The position numbers were made by a program, and so were the translations under genes. From Asaia sp. W19 (lineage in GTDB: Bacteria > Pseudomonadota > Alphaproteobacteria > Acetobacterales > Acetobacteraceae): 64,000 bases of DNA. The DNA is taken from contig NZ_PNQZ01000040.1 of assembly GCF_003994335.1 (NCBI RefSeq), positions 1-64,000 on the forward strand, written 5' to 3'. The notes beneath the pieces were generated by a model that saw nothing but the letters and a program-made list of their open reading frames with translations, made no database searches and was not told where the DNA came from. Below are positions 1 through 9,206 of this stretch, piece after piece (within the stretch, counting starts at the first letter, position 1; every line of letters starts with the position of its first letter).

Positions 1-1
1 T

Positions 2-1792
2 GCGACGGTTGTGCAATTCTACTCGGCGCGCGTTTTCTATCGAAGCGCATGGCATGCCCTGCGCACGGGGGGCGCCAATATGAATGTGCTGGTCTGCCTC
101 GGGACCAGCATAGCTTACGGGTTCAGCCTTGCTGTGACGCTGTTCGGGCTCGACCTGCCAGTCTATTTCGAGGCTAGTGCCTTCGTCATTCTTCTTGTCT
201 CATTGGGGCGGTTGATGGAGGAAAGGGCGCGTCATCGTGCTGCGTCCGGTCTGGAAGCCCTTCTCAACCTCAAACCGGAAATCGCTAACCGGATCGAGGG
301 CGAATCAGTCGTCTCCCGCCCAGTATCGGCCCTGCGCATCGATGACCTGTTCCTGGTACGTCCCGGCGATGCGATCCCGGTTGACGGTGTGGTGGAGGAG
401 GGCGAGAGCGAGATCAACGAGTCTATGCTCACGGGCGAGGCAAGCCCTGTCCTGCGCAAGGCGGGTGACAGGATTTTCGCAGGAACATTGAACACGACGG
501 GAGCGCTGCGCGCGCGCGCCGTTTCCCTTGGGAGCGATACGGCGCTCGCACGCATCGTGGCCCTTGTTTCGCGCGCCCAGGGCTCCAAAGCCCCGATACA
601 ACGTCTGGCCGATCAGGTTTCGGCCATTTTCGTGCCTTGCATAGTCCTGATTGCAGTTGCAACATTTCTGATCGGCTGGGCCATCAAAGGCGATGCGAGC
701 TGGGCTCTGGTATCGGCCATATCGGTCCTGGTCATTGCCTGCCCGTGCTCTCTTGGCCTTGCGACCCCGACAGCGCTAATGGTGGGTACCGGCAAAGCGG
801 CCTCTGCCGGTATTCTCTTTCGCAATGCCGAGGCACTCGAACGACTGCACCGCCTTACTGCCCTTGCACTCGACAAGACGGGCACGATCACGCTGGGCCA
901 ACCTCGTGTCGTGAGTGTCACGCCTCATGCAGAGCTTGATCGGCGTGCCTTGCTGGCGCTGGCTGCAAGTCTGGAAATGAATTCCGAGCATCCTCTGGCC
1001 AAGGCGATTGTGGGCAAGGCCCACGAAGAAGAGGTCTCGCTCGAGGCGCAATTCGAGGGCTTTCGCGCCTTGCCCGGCAAAGGGATCGAGGCGCGATCCG
1101 GTGATCTCCTCTACAGGCTTGGAACGCGCGACTACCTCACAGAAAATGGCATAGCATGCGCGCCGCTTAGCGATGCAGAAGAGGGGGCGACAGAGATCTG
1201 GGTTGCCCGGCAGGGGCAGTGTCTCGGTATCATCACGCTGGCAGATGCCTTACGTCCTGAAGCTCCCGCAGTGGTGCGAACGCTCGAGGCACTTGGTATC
1301 AGCACGACCATGCTCACGGGTGATACTGCGCAAAGCGCGGCTCCCGTCGCCCGGCATGCCGGAATTACGAGGGTTCAGGCGGCTTTACGGCCCGAAGGAA
1401 AGGTGGCGGCCATCGAGGCATTGCGTGGATCGGGATTCGTTGTGGGAATGGCGGGTGATGGGATCAATGATGCCCCGGCGCTTGCCGCAGCCGATATCAG
1501 TATCGCCATCGGCTCAGGTTCCGCCGCGGCATTGGAAACGGCTGATCTCGTCCTTATGAGTTCGGATTTGCGGGCCATTCTGGACGCTCTGTCTCTCTCA
1601 AAAGCCACTGTCTCAAAGATCCGCCAGAACCTCGTCTTTGCCTTCGGATATAATCTGGCGGCGATACCGCTTGCCTCCTGCGGTCTGCTAAACCCTGCTC
1701 TGGCCGGTGGCGCCATGGCGCTCAGCTCTGTCTCTGTCGTGTCGAACTCCCTTCTGCTCAACCGATGGCGCTCCGAGCGCGCGATCGGTTAG
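2..1792 (+). CDS. copA: Copper-type P1B ATPase (CopA-like), 5' end outside window
   Basis: Heavy-metal-exporting P-type ATPase of the inner membrane, most like Cu(+) exporters. The reading frame is open from base 2, so the N-terminal metal-binding part and first membrane helices lie upstream; the GTG at 11 is internal to the family alignment. Numbering from that GTG, the actuator loop TGE is at about 141, the intramembrane metal motif CPC at 244-246, the phosphorylated DKTGT aspartate at 288, the SEHP nucleotide-domain motif follows, and GDGIND starts at 482. CPC is typical of Cu/Ag or Zn/Cd pumps; the segment QFYSARVFYRSAWHALR and the run GGANMNVLVCLGT resemble CopA rather than ZntA. No metal regulator is visible beside it. 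Family assignment is sure; copper specificity is likely. Confidence 0.93.
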   Translation, partial: ATVVQFYSARVFYRSAWHALRTGGANMNVLVCLGTSIAYGFSLAVTLFGLDLPVYFEASAFVILLVSLGRLMEERARHRAASGLEALLNLKPEIANRIEGESVVSRPVSALRIDDLFLVRPGDAIPVDGVVEEGESEINESMLTGEASPVLRKAGDRIFAGTLNTTGALRARAVSLGSDTALARIVALVSRAQGSKAPIQRLADQVSAIFVPCIVLIAVATFLIGWAIKGDASWALVSAISVLVIACPCSLGLATPTALMVGTGKAASAGILFRNAEALERLHRLTALALDKTGTITLGQPRVVSVTPHAELDRRALLALAASLEMNSEHPLAKAIVGKAHEEEVSLEAQFEGFRALPGKGIEARSGDLLYRLGTRDYLTENGIACAPLSDAEEGATEIWVARQGQCLGIITLADALRPEAPAVVRTLEALGISTTMLTGDTAQSAAPVARHAGITRVQAALRPEGKVAAIEALRGSGFVVGMAGDGINDAPALAAADISIAIGSGSAAALETADLVLMSSDLRAILDALSLSKATVSKIRQNLVFAFGYNLAAIPLASCGLLNPALAGGAMALSSVSVVSNSLLLNRWRSERAIG

Positions 1793-1867
1793 ACCCAGCA
1801 GGAAACGCAACTGGATAAGGCCTGCCTCCTTCTGCGGGCTCTTACCCGGAGAGGATGTTGGATCTCC

Positions 1868-1972
1868 TTACAAATATGCGTTTGTGACGAGCTTTAGGGC
1901 GGGACTTTCGGCCAGATCCTCATATCCGCCCGTAAGCCGTGCTTCGAGCGCGTAACCGCCAGCGCCGGTCAT
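1868..1972 (-). CDS. Possible 34-residue small protein
   Basis: A short open frame starts at an ATG at 1972 with a purine-rich AGAAGGAGG about 12 bases upstream (closer to in-frame TTG/CTG codons just before the ATG) and stops at a TAA at 1868. The product begins MTGAGGYALEARLTGGYEDL and has ordinary composition. The frame stays open about 19 codons upstream of the ATG, so it could also be the 3' remnant of a larger gene. I do not recognise the protein. It lies antisense and downstream of the P-type ATPase in an otherwise empty stretch. Low confidence that it is expressed. Confidence 0.25.
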   Translation of the reverse strand: MTGAGGYALEARLTGGYEDLAESPALKLVTNAYL

Positions 1973-2291
1973 CAGCAAGATCGCCCTCCTTCTGGCGGGT
2001 GAACTGTCAAACACGCGGTCGCGCAGTCAGCGTGACAGATCAGATATCTGAAAAGCCATGCAAGTGTACGATAATTCTGTTTATCGGCTTGCGTGGGAAT
2101 GAAAATTCTTAGGGCGGAACGGGCTTGTCGCACGGCGTTGTTAATGAATGTTGCAGAACAACAACATATTACCCAGAATGTGACTCGATCCAACCAAACT
2201 GTAATCGAACCTGCTTGCGTGTGAAGTCGCGTTTCTGCAACGAGACAGTATCGTAACAGTCCATTCCTCTCTCACACGGGCGATCCATTTC
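1973..2291 (+). other. Upstream region of the TonB-dependent receptor
   Basis: Non-coding leader of the receptor gene. It holds a dyad TGTTGCAGAACA at 2149-2160 set within wider arms GTTGTT/AACAAC (2137-2162), and the sequence GGAAC (about 2117) followed 15 bases later by CGTT, loosely resembling an EcfG-type stress promoter. A small palindromic patch GAATGAAAATTC lies near 2098. None is strong enough to name a regulator, and no convincing Fur box was found. The receptor start codon lacks a clear Shine-Dalgarno sequence. Confidence 0.3.
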
Positions 2292-5219
2292 ATGAAGTGC
2301 CACTCGATCCTCGCAAGGATTCTCGGTGCAACCGTGCTCACCTCCTCGTGGTACGGCGTACCAGCCGCCATGGCGGCAACCCAGGCGCACAAGCACAGCA
2401 ATCATCGCACAGCGGCGTCCAAGGCTGCCCCGGTGCGTAGTCAGGTCGTCACCAGCGATGGCAGCCGGGCTGCCATTCCGACAGCCGCTCCCGCTGCCAA
2501 GCCTGCGGCGCGCGCACGTGTTCTGACCAGCGGCGTGAGCGAGGGAGGAAGCGAGAGCATCGTCGTCACGGGGTCGATGCTGCGCAGCTCGAACAACCAG
2601 AACGCGAACCCGGTCCAGATCGTCACGGCCAAGCAGATCCAGCAGACCGCCGCAACCACGCTGGGCGATTACCTGCAGCGTCTGCCGTCCATCGGCAACT
2701 CGGGCGCTTCCAATAGCCAGACCAATGGCTTCGGCGGCGTTTCCTGCACGGATATTCGCAATCTCAGCTCGAAGCGCGTCCTTGTCCTGATCGATGGCAA
2801 GCGCGTGGCGCAGGACCCTGGCGCCGCCTGCGTCGATCTGAACACGATCCCCATCGAGCAGATTGCGAGCGTCGAAATCCTCAAGGACGGTGGCTCCGAG
2901 CTTTACGGTGCCGATGCTGTCTCCGGTGTGGTCAACATCAAGCTGCGTCATGACCTGACCACGGGGGGCATGACCATCCGTGGCGGTATCACTGATCAGG
3001 GTGACTCTCGCACGGGTCTGATCTCTGGCTTCAAGGGCTGGAATTTCGACCATGACAAGGGCAACATCACCCTGGCCGGGCAGTACCTGACACAGGGCCC
3101 CGTGATGCAGCGTGACCGCGACTGGTCGCGTCTGGTTCAGGCCTCAAACGACCCCGGCGTGCCGCCCATCTACGGCTCAGGCTATACCGCGAATACGCGC
3201 GTCCTCAGCGGTCCGGGCGCCGGACTGATCTCGAATGGCGATGGCAGCACGTTCTCGCGCTATACGGCAGCAAATCGCTATAATTACGGCAATAACCAGA
3301 GCCTCACGAATTACGTGCAGAACTCCGTGCTGTCCGGAGATGCCCATTACAAGTTCAATGAGCATTTCAACCTCTACGCCAATGTGCGCTACGCCCACAA
3401 GACGGCGGCAGCCTCGCTGGCACCCTCGCCGGTGGCCGGCTCGATCTACCCCTCGCAGCTCTCAAATCCTCTCACTTTGCCGGCTAATGCGCCTTACAAT
3501 CCGTTCGGCGTCGATACTGTCGTCCAGAAGCGCTACACGGATCTTGGTGATCGGCGTCAGGAATACGCGACGGATAACCTGCAGATCACAGGCGGCATGA
3601 ATGGGCTGATCACCCATAACTGGTATTATGACGCGTCGATGGGTTATGGCGTGAGCCAGGCACGCTACGATACCAACAATATGGGTAATTATCGCCATAT
3701 CCTTCAGGAATATGGTATTCGCCAGCTCGACCCGACCGATGCGTCCAGCGCCGTCACCTATGACCCGACTGTCTGCCAGGCTGCTGCGGGATGCTCGTTG
3801 CAGAACCCGTTTGCGCCCATGTCGCAGCAGGGCGCTTCATACGCCAAGTTCAACCAGCACGATCATTCGCAATACATGATCCGTGACTTCAATCTGCGTG
3901 TGAACAACGACAAGGTTGTGCGCATGCCTTACGAGCATGGTGGTGATCTGGGTTTGGCCTTCGGCCTTGAGCATCGCAGCGAGCAGCTCAGCTATGCGCC
4001 CGATCCGCTTGCCGTGAATGGTGACACGACCGGCAACACCCAGTCCTATACGGGCGGCGGGTTCAATGCGACCGAGGTATATGGCGAGGCCAAGCTGCCG
4101 CTGCTGCGTGACGCTTTCCTGGCGAAGGACCTGACCGTCGATGCACAAGGTCGCTGGTCGCATTACAATACCTTCGGCAACACGCAGAACTGGAAAGTGG
4201 GCATCAACTGGGCGCCCATCCGCGACATTCGCTTCCGTGCGACGCTTGGTACATCCTATCGTCAGCCCAATGTGTATGAACTCTATCAGGGGCAGTCGCT
4301 TGGCTATGCCGCAGCGAATGATCCGTGCTCCGGCGCCAGCAATCCGACCGTCATTGCCAACTGCATGAAGCAGGGCATCAATCCTGCAACATTCGAAGTG
4401 GCCAATTCCGGTCAGGTTCCGGCCATCAGCGGCGGTAACGGCAATCTGCGTCCCGAAACGGGTCGCACCTATACGGTCGGTACGGTCATCACCCCGCGCT
4501 GGATTCCGAACCTTTCGGCATCTGTCGAGTACTGGCACTACACGATCAAGAACGCCATCAGCTCGGTTTCGGCGCAGTATGTGCTTGACTCTTGCTATAC
4601 GGGTTCAGCGCCGCAATACTGCTCGGACATCACACGCTCGTCGAACCAGCAGATCAACTATGTCAGCACGCTTTTTGACAATCTTGGCGGGCTAAAGACA
4701 TCGGGCATCGATTTCGATCTGGATTATCGTATCCGCATCAATCGCGAGAACTCGATCACGCTGAGCAACAACCTGCAGCAGATTGTTTCCTATCTGCAGC
4801 AGAACGAGCCGGGCGGAAGCTGGTACAACTATGCTGGTCGCCTGTTCTTCCAGGGCTCTTCGTCAGTCGGTATGCCTAATGGTATTCCCCGCGTGTCGAA
4901 TTATACCACCGCGACGTGGCAGCATAATGCCTTCGCCTTCACCTATATGCTGCACTATACGGGCGGTATGGTGTGGAACGACATGTCGGAGGATCTGACG
5001 CGCCAGACGGCAGGACAATGGCGCACGCCGGGCATCTTCACCCACGATGTGACGGTCAACTATCGCTGGAACAAGTGGAACCTAGAGGCTGGTGTTAACA
5101 ACATTCTCGACAAGAAGCCGCCCTTCGTCTTTGACACCGCCACCAACACGGCAAACGCCATTTATACGAGTGCCATTATCGGTCGCTACGTATTCATGCA
5201 GGTCAACCGGTCGTTCTGA
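2292..5219 (+). CDS. TonB-dependent outer-membrane receptor
   Basis: Outer-membrane beta-barrel transporter of 975 residues that imports a ligand using TonB-ExbBD energy. The N-terminus is a signal peptide (hydrophobic ARILGATVLTSSWYGV, probable cleavage after AAMA), followed by an Ala/Pro-rich linker and a TonB-box-like segment ESIVVTGS at about 90. The plug domain follows (VQIVTAKQIQQTAATTLGD, RVLVLIDGKRV, IPIEQIASVEILKDGGSELY, YGADAVSGVVNI), then a long barrel with many aromatic strands ending in terminal Phe (NRSF), the usual barrel-assembly signal. The domain layout is like the large receptors abundant in sphingomonads and acetic acid bacteria, whose substrates are often peptides, siderophores or sugars. 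No substrate genes are adjacent, so the ligand is unknown. A strong terminator follows. Confidence 0.93.
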   Translation: MKCHSILARILGATVLTSSWYGVPAAMAATQAHKHSNHRTAASKAAPVRSQVVTSDGSRAAIPTAAPAAKPAARARVLTSGVSEGGSESIVVTGSMLRSSNNQNANPVQIVTAKQIQQTAATTLGDYLQRLPSIGNSGASNSQTNGFGGVSCTDIRNLSSKRVLVLIDGKRVAQDPGAACVDLNTIPIEQIASVEILKDGGSELYGADAVSGVVNIKLRHDLTTGGMTIRGGITDQGDSRTGLISGFKGWNFDHDKGNITLAGQYLTQGPVMQRDRDWSRLVQASNDPGVPPIYGSGYTANTRVLSGPGAGLISNGDGSTFSRYTAANRYNYGNNQSLTNYVQNSVLSGDAHYKFNEHFNLYANVRYAHKTAAASLAPSPVAGSIYPSQLSNPLTLPANAPYNPFGVDTVVQKRYTDLGDRRQEYATDNLQITGGMNGLITHNWYYDASMGYGVSQARYDTNNMGNYRHILQEYGIRQLDPTDASSAVTYDPTVCQAAAGCSLQNPFAPMSQQGASYAKFNQHDHSQYMIRDFNLRVNNDKVVRMPYEHGGDLGLAFGLEHRSEQLSYAPDPLAVNGDTTGNTQSYTGGGFNATEVYGEAKLPLLRDAFLAKDLTVDAQGRWSHYNTFGNTQNWKVGINWAPIRDIRFRATLGTSYRQPNVYELYQGQSLGYAAANDPCSGASNPTVIANCMKQGINPATFEVANSGQVPAISGGNGNLRPETGRTYTVGTVITPRWIPNLSASVEYWHYTIKNAISSVSAQYVLDSCYTGSAPQYCSDITRSSNQQINYVSTLFDNLGGLKTSGIDFDLDYRIRINRENSITLSNNLQQIVSYLQQNEPGGSWYNYAGRLFFQGSSSVGMPNGIPRVSNYTTATWQHNAFAFTYMLHYTGGMVWNDMSEDLTRQTAGQWRTPGIFTHDVTVNYRWNKWNLEAGVNNILDKKPPFVFDTATNTANAIYTSAIIGRYVFMQVNRSF

Positions 5220-5244
5220 TCACGCCTGATCCGGCCTGTTTTAG

Positions 5245-5274
5245 AGAGCCGCCTCCCTTACGGGGGGCGGCTCT
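5245..5274 (+). terminator. Rho-independent terminator after the TonB receptor
   Basis: A 13-base stem (AGAGCCGCCTCCC pairing with GGGGGGCGGCTCT, one G-T pair) closes a 4-base loop and is followed by TTCTGCTTT on the plus strand. It sits between the convergent receptor gene and the DUF2141 gene, so it could also stop carotenoid-operon transcripts from the other side, although the minus-strand side lacks a good T-run. Confidence 0.8.
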
Positions 5275-5280
5275 TCTGCT

Positions 5281-5739
5281 TTAATGCGTGATTAATTTCA
5301 GGGCGACTGTTCCACCGGCATCCGTGAAACGCAGCGCGCACTCCTCGAAGCTTGGAGGGCCGTAGCTCAGCTTGGGATCGCGTGAGAAGCCAATTGGCTC
5401 CTTGGGGATTCCGATGAAGGTTCGATTGAGTTTCGCGTCGCCATTGCGGTCCTGGTAAGCCTGGATTGCGTAAGTGCCAGCAGGAACGTCGGAAAATACC
5501 ACGGTGATCCGGGGAGTTGTTGAAGCGGTCTCAGCGTGGAAAGCGCAGCTGGGCTTGAGGAACTCGTCTTCCGTACACAGCGCCACCCGGATCGTGCCGG
5601 TGTTGTCCGGGATATTGCTGATCTCGGCAGAGACAGTAGCCGCATGTGCTGGAGCCAGCCATGCCGCTCCGAACAGCATAGTCGCTAGGGCACCGAGCCC
5701 GACAGAGTGGCGCCGCTGGCGCGCAAAATCAGGTATCAT
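5281..5739 (-). CDS. DUF2141 secreted protein, last gene of the carotenoid operon
   Basis: 152-residue exported protein of the DUF2141 family. The N-terminus has a basic stretch and hydrophobic core (VGLGALATMLFGAAWLAPA) with probable cleavage after AHA, so it should be periplasmic. The family core is visible: IRVALCTEDEFL, then GTYAIQAYQDRNGD and LNRTFIGIPKEPIGFS, a compact beta-rich fold. No enzymatic function is established for the family. The start overlaps the end of the upstream glycosyltransferase gene by 11 bases, which indicates translational coupling and membership of the carotenoid operon. Its role there is unknown; binding or handling of a hydrophobic product in the periplasm is only a guess. 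Confidence 0.85.
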   Translation of the reverse strand: MIPDFARQRRHSVGLGALATMLFGAAWLAPAHAATVSAEISNIPDNTGTIRVALCTEDEFLKPSCAFHAETASTTPRITVVFSDVPAGTYAIQAYQDRNGDAKLNRTFIGIPKEPIGFSRDPKLSYGPPSFEECALRFTDAGGTVALKLITH

Positions 5740-6838
5740 AGATACGACCTTTCCAGGAGACGGGGCGCCCGAGCAAATGGCGTAGACGAGCGTGAAACTG
5801 GATCCAGAGAAGCAGAAAGACGCCGATGGGGCTCAGGAGGGCGGTTCGCAAGCCCTGGTGGCAGCGCAGGGCAACAATCAGCCGAAATGCAAGGCTGGCC
5901 ATGCGTGCCATCCAGACCAGGGCGGTACCGCGACACAGGAAGGGAAGGATATGAGCGCCAGCGAGCAGTACGGTCCAGATAGGGAGTGCCACCGGTCCCG
6001 CCATGCCCTCGACGGCGTTTTTCATCAGACCGGCATAGACTTCCGACCCGCTGCGATACATGCGGCACTGTGCAAGGTCGGTCGCATCGATGAGACGGGT
6101 GCGGTATCCGTGGCGTCTCAGATGGCGGGCAAGGGCAAGGCCGTCATGCAGGCGGCCCCTTATCGCTCCATGTCCCCCTGATTCACGATAGGCCTGCGCA
6201 CGCACCATTACGAGCTGCCCGCAGGCAGCGGCGAGCCCCGCTGAGCGCCCGTTATCCAGAGCCAAAGGAAGATAACCAAAGAGAAGAACATTGATCAGTG
6301 GTAGAAGGAGCCACTCGAGCCAGGTGGCGGTGATCTGACGGGGGACGCCGCTGAGGAGGGCGGGGGCATTCGGACTGTCTCCCAGCGCGACCAGGCGATT
6401 CACGGCGTCGGTCGTCAGACGCACGTCGGCATCGATGAAGAGCAGCCAGGGTTGGGTTGCAGCGCGCGCAAGCTGCGCGCAGGCGTGATTCTTGCCACAC
6501 CACCCTTCAAGAAGCTGTGTTCCGCGCAAGATCCGAATTCTGTTATCACCGAGACTGAGCGCGCGGTCTGCAGTGTCATCATCCGAGTTGTCGTCGAGAA
6601 CAAGGATCTCTTTGACAAGTGTGCCATTGGCCAGGACGCTTTCGAGGGCTGGAATGATCTGGGTCGCTTCATTCCGCGCCGGTATAAGGACCGACACCCC
6701 ATCCTGTGATTTGATGGCGGCGGCAGGTGCACGCGCCAACACCCTCAGATTGGTCAGGCACAACAGCAGGGGAAGGAAGGCCAATCCACAGAGGAGGTAC
6801 TCGCGCTCCTTCTTTCGGCCCAGATCATCGTGCGACAT
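5729..6838 (-). CDS. Family 2 glycosyltransferase, probable carotenoid glycosyltransferase (CrtQ-like)
   Basis: 369-residue membrane-associated GT2 enzyme. An N-terminal hydrophobic segment (LLCGLAFLPLLLCL) precedes the GT-A fold: SVLIPARNEATQI at about 49, LVLDDNSDDDT at 79, the EGWCGKNHACAQLA acceptor-loop pattern at 111, and a DAD metal/UDP-sugar motif at 136-138; hydrophobic helices near the C-terminus probably anchor it. This architecture is shared by CrtQ, which glucosylates diaponeurosporenoic acid in staphyloxanthin synthesis, and by the hopanoid-associated HpnB. Position between an acyltransferase and DUF2141 genes in a desaturase operon favours the carotenoid role. The ATG overlaps the upstream acyltransferase by 14 bases. 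GT2 assignment is firm; substrate is inferred from context. Confidence 0.85.
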   Translation of the reverse strand: MSHDDLGRKKEREYLLCGLAFLPLLLCLTNLRVLARAPAAAIKSQDGVSVLIPARNEATQIIPALESVLANGTLVKEILVLDDNSDDDTADRALSLGDNRIRILRGTQLLEGWCGKNHACAQLARAATQPWLLFIDADVRLTTDAVNRLVALGDSPNAPALLSGVPRQITATWLEWLLLPLINVLLFGYLPLALDNGRSAGLAAACGQLVMVRAQAYRESGGHGAIRGRLHDGLALARHLRRHGYRTRLIDATDLAQCRMYRSGSEVYAGLMKNAVEGMAGPVALPIWTVLLAGAHILPFLCRGTALVWMARMASLAFRLIVALRCHQGLRTALLSPIGVFLLLWIQFHARLRHLLGRPVSWKGRIYDT

Positions 6839-7598
6839 GGCGCTTCTCGAACTTCCGTCCGCTCAAGCCAGCGGTGATGCGCTGCAGAAAGGCATAGACA
6901 CCGCCCATTCCCTCCCGCCCGCCCAGGAAAGGCGTGAAGCTGGCGTGATCCTGGAGGCTTACCTTTTCAGCGAGGCGATCGCAGAGCTCCTCGAGCGCCG
7001 CCTCCAGCCGGGGGGTCATGGTCGCAGCGCGCTCCCCACTACAGGTCAAGGGCGAACCGAACATAACCGCGATGTCCGGTCGGCTTTCGGTACCGAAGCT
7101 GTAATCGAGGGCTAAGGGCACGATGGGCGTGCCGGGCATACGAGCCGCCAGATGGGCAAGGCCGGGGCGCAATTGAAGCGGCCGCATGCGGGCATCAGTG
7201 AACGCGCCTTGTGCGGTGATCCAGAAGACCCCCCCTAGGCGCAGAATATCCGATGCATCACGGAGAAAGCGCCGTATCGATGAGACAGAGTTCTGATCAA
7301 GGGAAAGAAACCCGGCTCGGCGGAGAAGCGGGTAACGGGCCAGAGCCTGAGCGTCGATAGGGCCGAATCCGGGTCGGTCAGCGAAAAATCGGTCCTGCAA
7401 GACGGCAAAGACCGCAGGGTCCCACCAGGAAGGGTGGTTGCTGTAAAGGATTATGCCTTGTCCCGGTTTGAGTGCGGGTGGTTCCCCGGCATAGCGCAAA
7501 GAGGCAAAATTCCGGGTGACACGTCGGCGCAGAGCCTTGGTGATCCAATGCGCCAGAAACGGTGATCTGCCGAAGGCGCGGGATAGATCAGAGGACAT
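6825..7598 (-). CDS. PlsC-type acyltransferase, probable carotenoid acyltransferase (CrtO-like)
   Basis: Acyltransferase of the PlsC/lysophosphatidate acyltransferase superfamily, 257 residues from the chosen ATG. The HX4D catalytic motif is NHPSWWD with H55 and D60, block III-like sequence lies near FWITAQGAFTDAR, and the conserved IVPLALDY follows. The usual PEGT block is altered (AQGAF), as is common in subfamilies with unusual acceptors. The frame is open further upstream to 7682, but that would overlap the preceding gene by 95 bases; the ATG at 7598 gives an 11-base overlap, the same spacing as between the last two genes of the operon. By analogy with staphyloxanthin CrtO it probably acylates the carotenoid glycoside; a phospholipid substrate cannot be excluded. 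Confidence 0.82.
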   Translation of the reverse strand: MSSDLSRAFGRSPFLAHWITKALRRRVTRNFASLRYAGEPPALKPGQGIILYSNHPSWWDPAVFAVLQDRFFADRPGFGPIDAQALARYPLLRRAGFLSLDQNSVSSIRRFLRDASDILRLGGVFWITAQGAFTDARMRPLQLRPGLAHLAARMPGTPIVPLALDYSFGTESRPDIAVMFGSPLTCSGERAATMTPRLEAALEELCDRLAEKVSLQDHASFTPFLGGREGMGGVYAFLQRITAGLSGRKFEKRHVAR

Positions 7599-9183
7599 GG
7601 GCGGCAGTTGCAGCCTGAACCCTCGGGATGCCGTGAGCCGTGGCCGCCACCGCTGCACGGACATCCTGATCCAGACAATCACCCGCTATCCAGCCGGACA
7701 TGAGCGCCATGGGCATGCCAGGACCCGGATGGGCACTGCCGCCCGCCATATACAGCCCCGCGAGATCACCCGAACGATTGGCGGGTTTGAAGCCTCCGGC
7801 AAGCTTACCGTGACTTGCTAGACCGTAGATCGCGCCAGCCTGAGGCGCGTACCGCGTATGGATGTCCAGCGGCGTGAGATGGTGCTCTGCGACAATACGG
7901 GATTCGATGTCGGGCATCTTCCCGGCGGTCTTCAGCTTGTTCAGTATCGTCTGACGGTAGCCGGGGAACATTTCAGCCCAGTTTTGTCCCGGTCGGATAT
8001 AGGGTGTGTGGACGAGCACGTAGAGTGCCTCCCCACCCGCCGGAGCGGTCTCTGGCTCCGTGCGCGCGGGGGCGGCGAGGTAGCAGGTCGGGTCGGGTGC
8101 GGGACGCCCCTGATGATAGATGGCGTCAAATTCCTCCTCCGCATTGCGGGAAAAGACAAAGTTGTGGTGCGCGAGATGCTCATAGCCCCGATCAAGCCCG
8201 AGATAGAGCACGACGCCGGAGCAGGCGGGCTTGCGGGATTTCCATTGTCGGCGAAATCTGCGGAAAGCGCGAGGCGCGACAGCGCGATCAATCAGTTCGC
8301 GCATGGTCCGCACGCTATCCATATTGGACACAATGGCCGAGGCCTCAAGGGTTTCGCCCGAGGCCAACTGCACACCATGGACCGATTTGGCGTCATGCAG
8401 GATGCGCGTGACCCGCGCGCCCGTGCGGAATACGACCCCCTTCTCCTCCGCCAGCTTCCGTAACGCGACCGGCACAGCGCGTGTGCCCCCGATCGGGTAC
8501 CAGATTCCTTCATCGACCTGCATATGGGCGATGCCGGTCAGAACCGCCGGGGCCTCGAGGGGGTTTGAACCGACATACTGCGTAAAATGGTCGAAAACCT
8601 GCACGGCCTGGGGATTGCGAATACGTTTGCGTATCTCCCTTCCCAAGGTGGAATGCATTCGCAAAGCCAGCACGTCACGCATGGTTTCGGGCGAGAGGGC
8701 CGCACCGATATCCAGCGTATCACGCAGACCGCCCACCGATTTCCAGAACACGAACCGGCGCGAAACCTCGTGCAGTTTCTCGCTCATGGCCATGAGGTCT
8801 TCATAGCCCCTACCGTCGCCAGGCGCGCGACGCTCCAGCTCGGCGGCCATGGTTGCCACGTCCTCAACGAGATCGAGCGCGCGACCGTCATCGAAAAAGC
8901 AGCGCCATTGTGGGTCCAGACGCCGCAAGTCGAGCCGATCTTCAAGTCTCGAGCCGCTTTCGCCCATGATCCGGCGCAGGACGGAGGGCAATGTCAGAAT
9001 GGTCGGCCCCATATCGAAACGGAACCCCTCTTGAGCCCATTCCGCAGCCTTGCCGCCAGTCCATTCATTGGCTTCACACACGACCACGCGGTGGCCACGA
9101 GCACTGAGCGTGCAGGCTGCCGCAAGCCCACCCAGGCCCGCGCCGATAATGACAATCGGTGCGTTTTCATTCTTCGGTTTCAT
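7588..9183 (-). CDS. CrtN/CrtP-family FAD oxidoreductase, probable C30 carotenoid oxidase
   Basis: Phytoene-desaturase-superfamily flavoprotein, 531 residues from ATG 9183. It opens with the dinucleotide-binding fold APIVIIGAGLGGLAAACTL and the FAD-contact sequence EANEWTGGKAAEW, continues with FRFDMGPTILTLPSV, and ends with the family's C-terminal FAD signature (GLYMAGGSAHPGPGMPMAL). It is the second member of the family in the operon; in staphylococci (CrtP) and Methylomonas (CrtN2) such second paralogues oxidise terminal methyl groups of diaponeurosporene or diapolycopene to aldehydes, which fits the aldehyde dehydrogenase gene two places upstream. An alternative start at 9222 would overlap the upstream gene by 16 bases. 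Which of the two paralogues is desaturase and which oxidase is not certain from sequence alone. Confidence 0.83.
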   Translation of the reverse strand: MKPKNENAPIVIIGAGLGGLAAACTLSARGHRVVVCEANEWTGGKAAEWAQEGFRFDMGPTILTLPSVLRRIMGESGSRLEDRLDLRRLDPQWRCFFDDGRALDLVEDVATMAAELERRAPGDGRGYEDLMAMSEKLHEVSRRFVFWKSVGGLRDTLDIGAALSPETMRDVLALRMHSTLGREIRKRIRNPQAVQVFDHFTQYVGSNPLEAPAVLTGIAHMQVDEGIWYPIGGTRAVPVALRKLAEEKGVVFRTGARVTRILHDAKSVHGVQLASGETLEASAIVSNMDSVRTMRELIDRAVAPRAFRRFRRQWKSRKPACSGVVLYLGLDRGYEHLAHHNFVFSRNAEEEFDAIYHQGRPAPDPTCYLAAPARTEPETAPAGGEALYVLVHTPYIRPGQNWAEMFPGYRQTILNKLKTAGKMPDIESRIVAEHHLTPLDIHTRYAPQAGAIYGLASHGKLAGGFKPANRSGDLAGLYMAGGSAHPGPGMPMALMSGWIAGDCLDQDVRAAVAATAHGIPRVQAATAAHVL

Positions 9184-9206
9184 CGTTCTTGTCCCAGGAT
9201 CGCCGG

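Noticed and set aside
2090..2110. Possible Fur box upstream of the TonB receptor
   Set aside because: Only a 4-base-arm palindrome (GAATGAAAATTC) is present, far from the Fur consensus.
2169..3053. 294-codon minus-strand frame antisense to the TonB receptor
   Set aside because: It is Asp/Arg/Ala-rich, with no domain and no ribosome site. It mirrors the codon pattern of the real gene.
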